A stretch of 64,000 bases of DNA from contig NZ_JAUAMC010000006.1 in the NCBI RefSeq assembly GCF_031010195.1, positions 186,001-250,000 of the forward strand. The letters are read 5' to 3'. The notes beneath the pieces are model-generated. The model saw nothing but the letters and a program-made list of their open reading frames with translations, searched no databases and was not told the DNA's origin. Source of the stretch: Halomonas sp. SpR8. Its GTDB lineage: Bacteria > Pseudomonadota > Gammaproteobacteria > Pseudomonadales > Halomonadaceae. Below, piece after piece: positions 62,830-64,000 of this stretch. Position 1 is the first letter of the stretch, and every line of letters begins with the position of its first letter. Position numbers and translations under genes: made by a program.

Positions 62830-64000
62830 GTGCTACTACTAAGTCTCGCCACCATATTCACCCTCGTGTTGCTGCTGGGTAGTGGGGTGTGGATCGCCTT
62901 CGCTCTGATCGGTACGGCCTGGATAGCGCTAGAGTTCTTCAGCTCGTTCTCACCGGCATCTATCTTGGCGTCAGACTTCTGGGGGGCCAGCTACGGCTGG
63001 GATCTTACCGCGCTGCCGATGTTTATCTGGATGGGCGAGATACTGTTTCGCTCAGGGCTTGCTGACAATATGTTTCGTGGCCTTTCGCCCTGGTTGAATC
63101 GCCTGCCGGGGCGTTTATTGCATACCAATATCATTGGCAGCGGCATGTTTGCGGCAGTGTGCGGCTCCTCAGCCGCCACCTGTGCCACGGTGGGCAAAAT
63201 GACCCTGCCGGAGCTTGAGCGGCGTGGCTACGACAGCAATATGGCGATTGGCACCCTGGCCAGTGCTTCCACTTTAGGGCTATTGATTCCGCCCTCTATC
63301 GTGCTGATTGTCTACGGCGTAGTTACCGAGCAGTCAATCTCCAGGCTGTTTATGGCCGGTATCGGTCCGGGTCTGATGATCTTGGCGATGTTCATGACCT
63401 ATCTCATTTTGTGGGCGCTACTTAAAGGCAACCGCGAGGGGCTTACCGGCGAAGATGAATCAGACATGCGCTTTGCTGAAAAGCTACGCAATACTTGGTC
63501 CCTGTTACCTATCTTGCTATTGATTGGCGGGATTATTTTCTCGATTTATGGCGGATTAGCGTCGCCCACCGAGGCCGCCGCCGTCGGCGTGGTGCTATCG
63601 ATTGTGATTGCCCGCTTTAACGGTCACTTTGACCGCGAAATCTTTAAGAGCTCGCTGTTTGCCGCCGTGCGCACCGCTTGCATGATCGCGTTCATTATTG
63701 CCGGCGCCTCATTTCTGACCTCGGCCATGGGCTTTACCCAGGTACCGATGAAGCTGGCAACGGCAATTGGTGAGATGGGCCTCTCACCCACCATGCTACT
63801 GATTGCACTCACGTTGCTGCTGTTGATAATGGGCTGCTTTTTGGACGGTATCTCGCTGATTCTGCTGGTGACCGCGATTATTATGCCGCTGGTGAGTGCC
63901 GCAGGGTTCGATCTGATCTGGTTTGGTATTTACCTGGTCGTGGTGGTCGAAATGTCACAGATTACACCGCCAGTGGGTTTCAACCTGTTCGTGATTCAAG
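62830..64000 (+). CDS. TRAP transporter large permease (DctM family), cut by the right edge
   Basis: Reading frame from a GTG at 62830 (GGAG 8 bases before it) is open to the end of the window, 390 codons. Features include GSGMFAAVCGSSAATCATVG, STLGLLIPPSIVLIVYGVVT, SPTEAAAVGVVL and EMSQITPPVGFNLFVIQ, all typical of DctM. The ATG at 62783, next to the dctQ stop, runs into a stop and is not used. Only the last few helices are missing. Confidence 0.92.
   Translation, partial: MLLLSLATIFTLVLLLGSGVWIAFALIGTAWIALEFFSSFSPASILASDFWGASYGWDLTALPMFIWMGEILFRSGLADNMFRGLSPWLNRLPGRLLHTNIIGSGMFAAVCGSSAATCATVGKMTLPELERRGYDSNMAIGTLASASTLGLLIPPSIVLIVYGVVTEQSISRLFMAGIGPGLMILAMFMTYLILWALLKGNREGLTGEDESDMRFAEKLRNTWSLLPILLLIGGIIFSIYGGLASPTEAAAVGVVLSIVIARFNGHFDREIFKSSLFAAVRTACMIAFIIAGASFLTSAMGFTQVPMKLATAIGEMGLSPTMLLIALTLLLLIMGCFLDGISLILLVTAIIMPLVSAAGFDLIWFGIYLVVVVEMSQITPPVGFNLFVIQ

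Overview
The window looks like part of a chromosome of a halophilic gammaproteobacterium of the Halomonas group. This is inferred from gene families, gene order and moderately high GC, not from a marker gene; no rRNA or tRNA was seen. It is metabolically rich: a periplasmic quinoprotein alcohol oxidation locus, a complete nicotinate catabolism locus, a type VI secretion (T6SS) payload island, and an oxidative stress block.

Region 1 (1-18.2 kb) is a PQQ and alcohol oxidation locus. On the minus strand, from right to left, lie a c550 cytochrome (PedF type), a SoxYZ-like carrier, a metallo-beta-lactamase 'quinoprotein relay' hydrolase, a pqqH-type S9 peptidase, ercA, an ErcS-like hybrid kinase and pqqF, which runs off the left edge. 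Divergent from these is a plus-strand operon of PQQ alcohol dehydrogenase (Ca-type active site), a pentapeptide-repeat protein and a CXXCW rhodanese-like protein. After two lone alpha/beta hydrolases comes pqqABCDE (minus strand), including a 23-codon pqqA. A 13-bp word is shared by the pedF and pqqA upstream regions.

Region 2 (18.2-32.8 kb) has pntAB, then a block with a two-component system divergent from a methionine-rich periplasmic repeat peptide, a cytochrome b561-type membrane protein and a Tat-exported molybdopterin reductase. By analogy with MrpX/YedYZ this is a candidate periplasmic oxidant scavenging and methionine sulfoxide repair cycle. It is followed by an ABC exporter, an XpaC/TelA-type pair, an aldo/keto reductase remnant and katG.

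Region 3 (33-42.7 kb) is an orphan T6SS vgrG island: vgrG, a DUF4123 adaptor, an unrecognised 639-aa effector candidate, then a tandemly duplicated cassette of exported protein plus PAAR, another exported protein and an unrecognised 345-aa protein.

Region 4 (42.9-57.3 kb) encodes nicotinate degradation to fumarate: nicA, two nicB-like genes, nicC, nicX, nicD, nicF, nicE, a MarR regulator (NicR), an XdhC-type maturation factor and a sodium:solute symporter with a small partner. The molybdenum subunit is split: a complete stand-alone 762-aa subunit is on one strand, while a degenerate, N-terminally shortened copy is fused to three haem c domains next to nicA. Three related operator-like sequences lie in the two divergent control regions.

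Region 5 (57.3-64 kb) holds 5-oxoprolinase pxpABC divergent from a LysR regulator, which is followed by a TRAP transporter (dctPQM-like) cut by the right edge.
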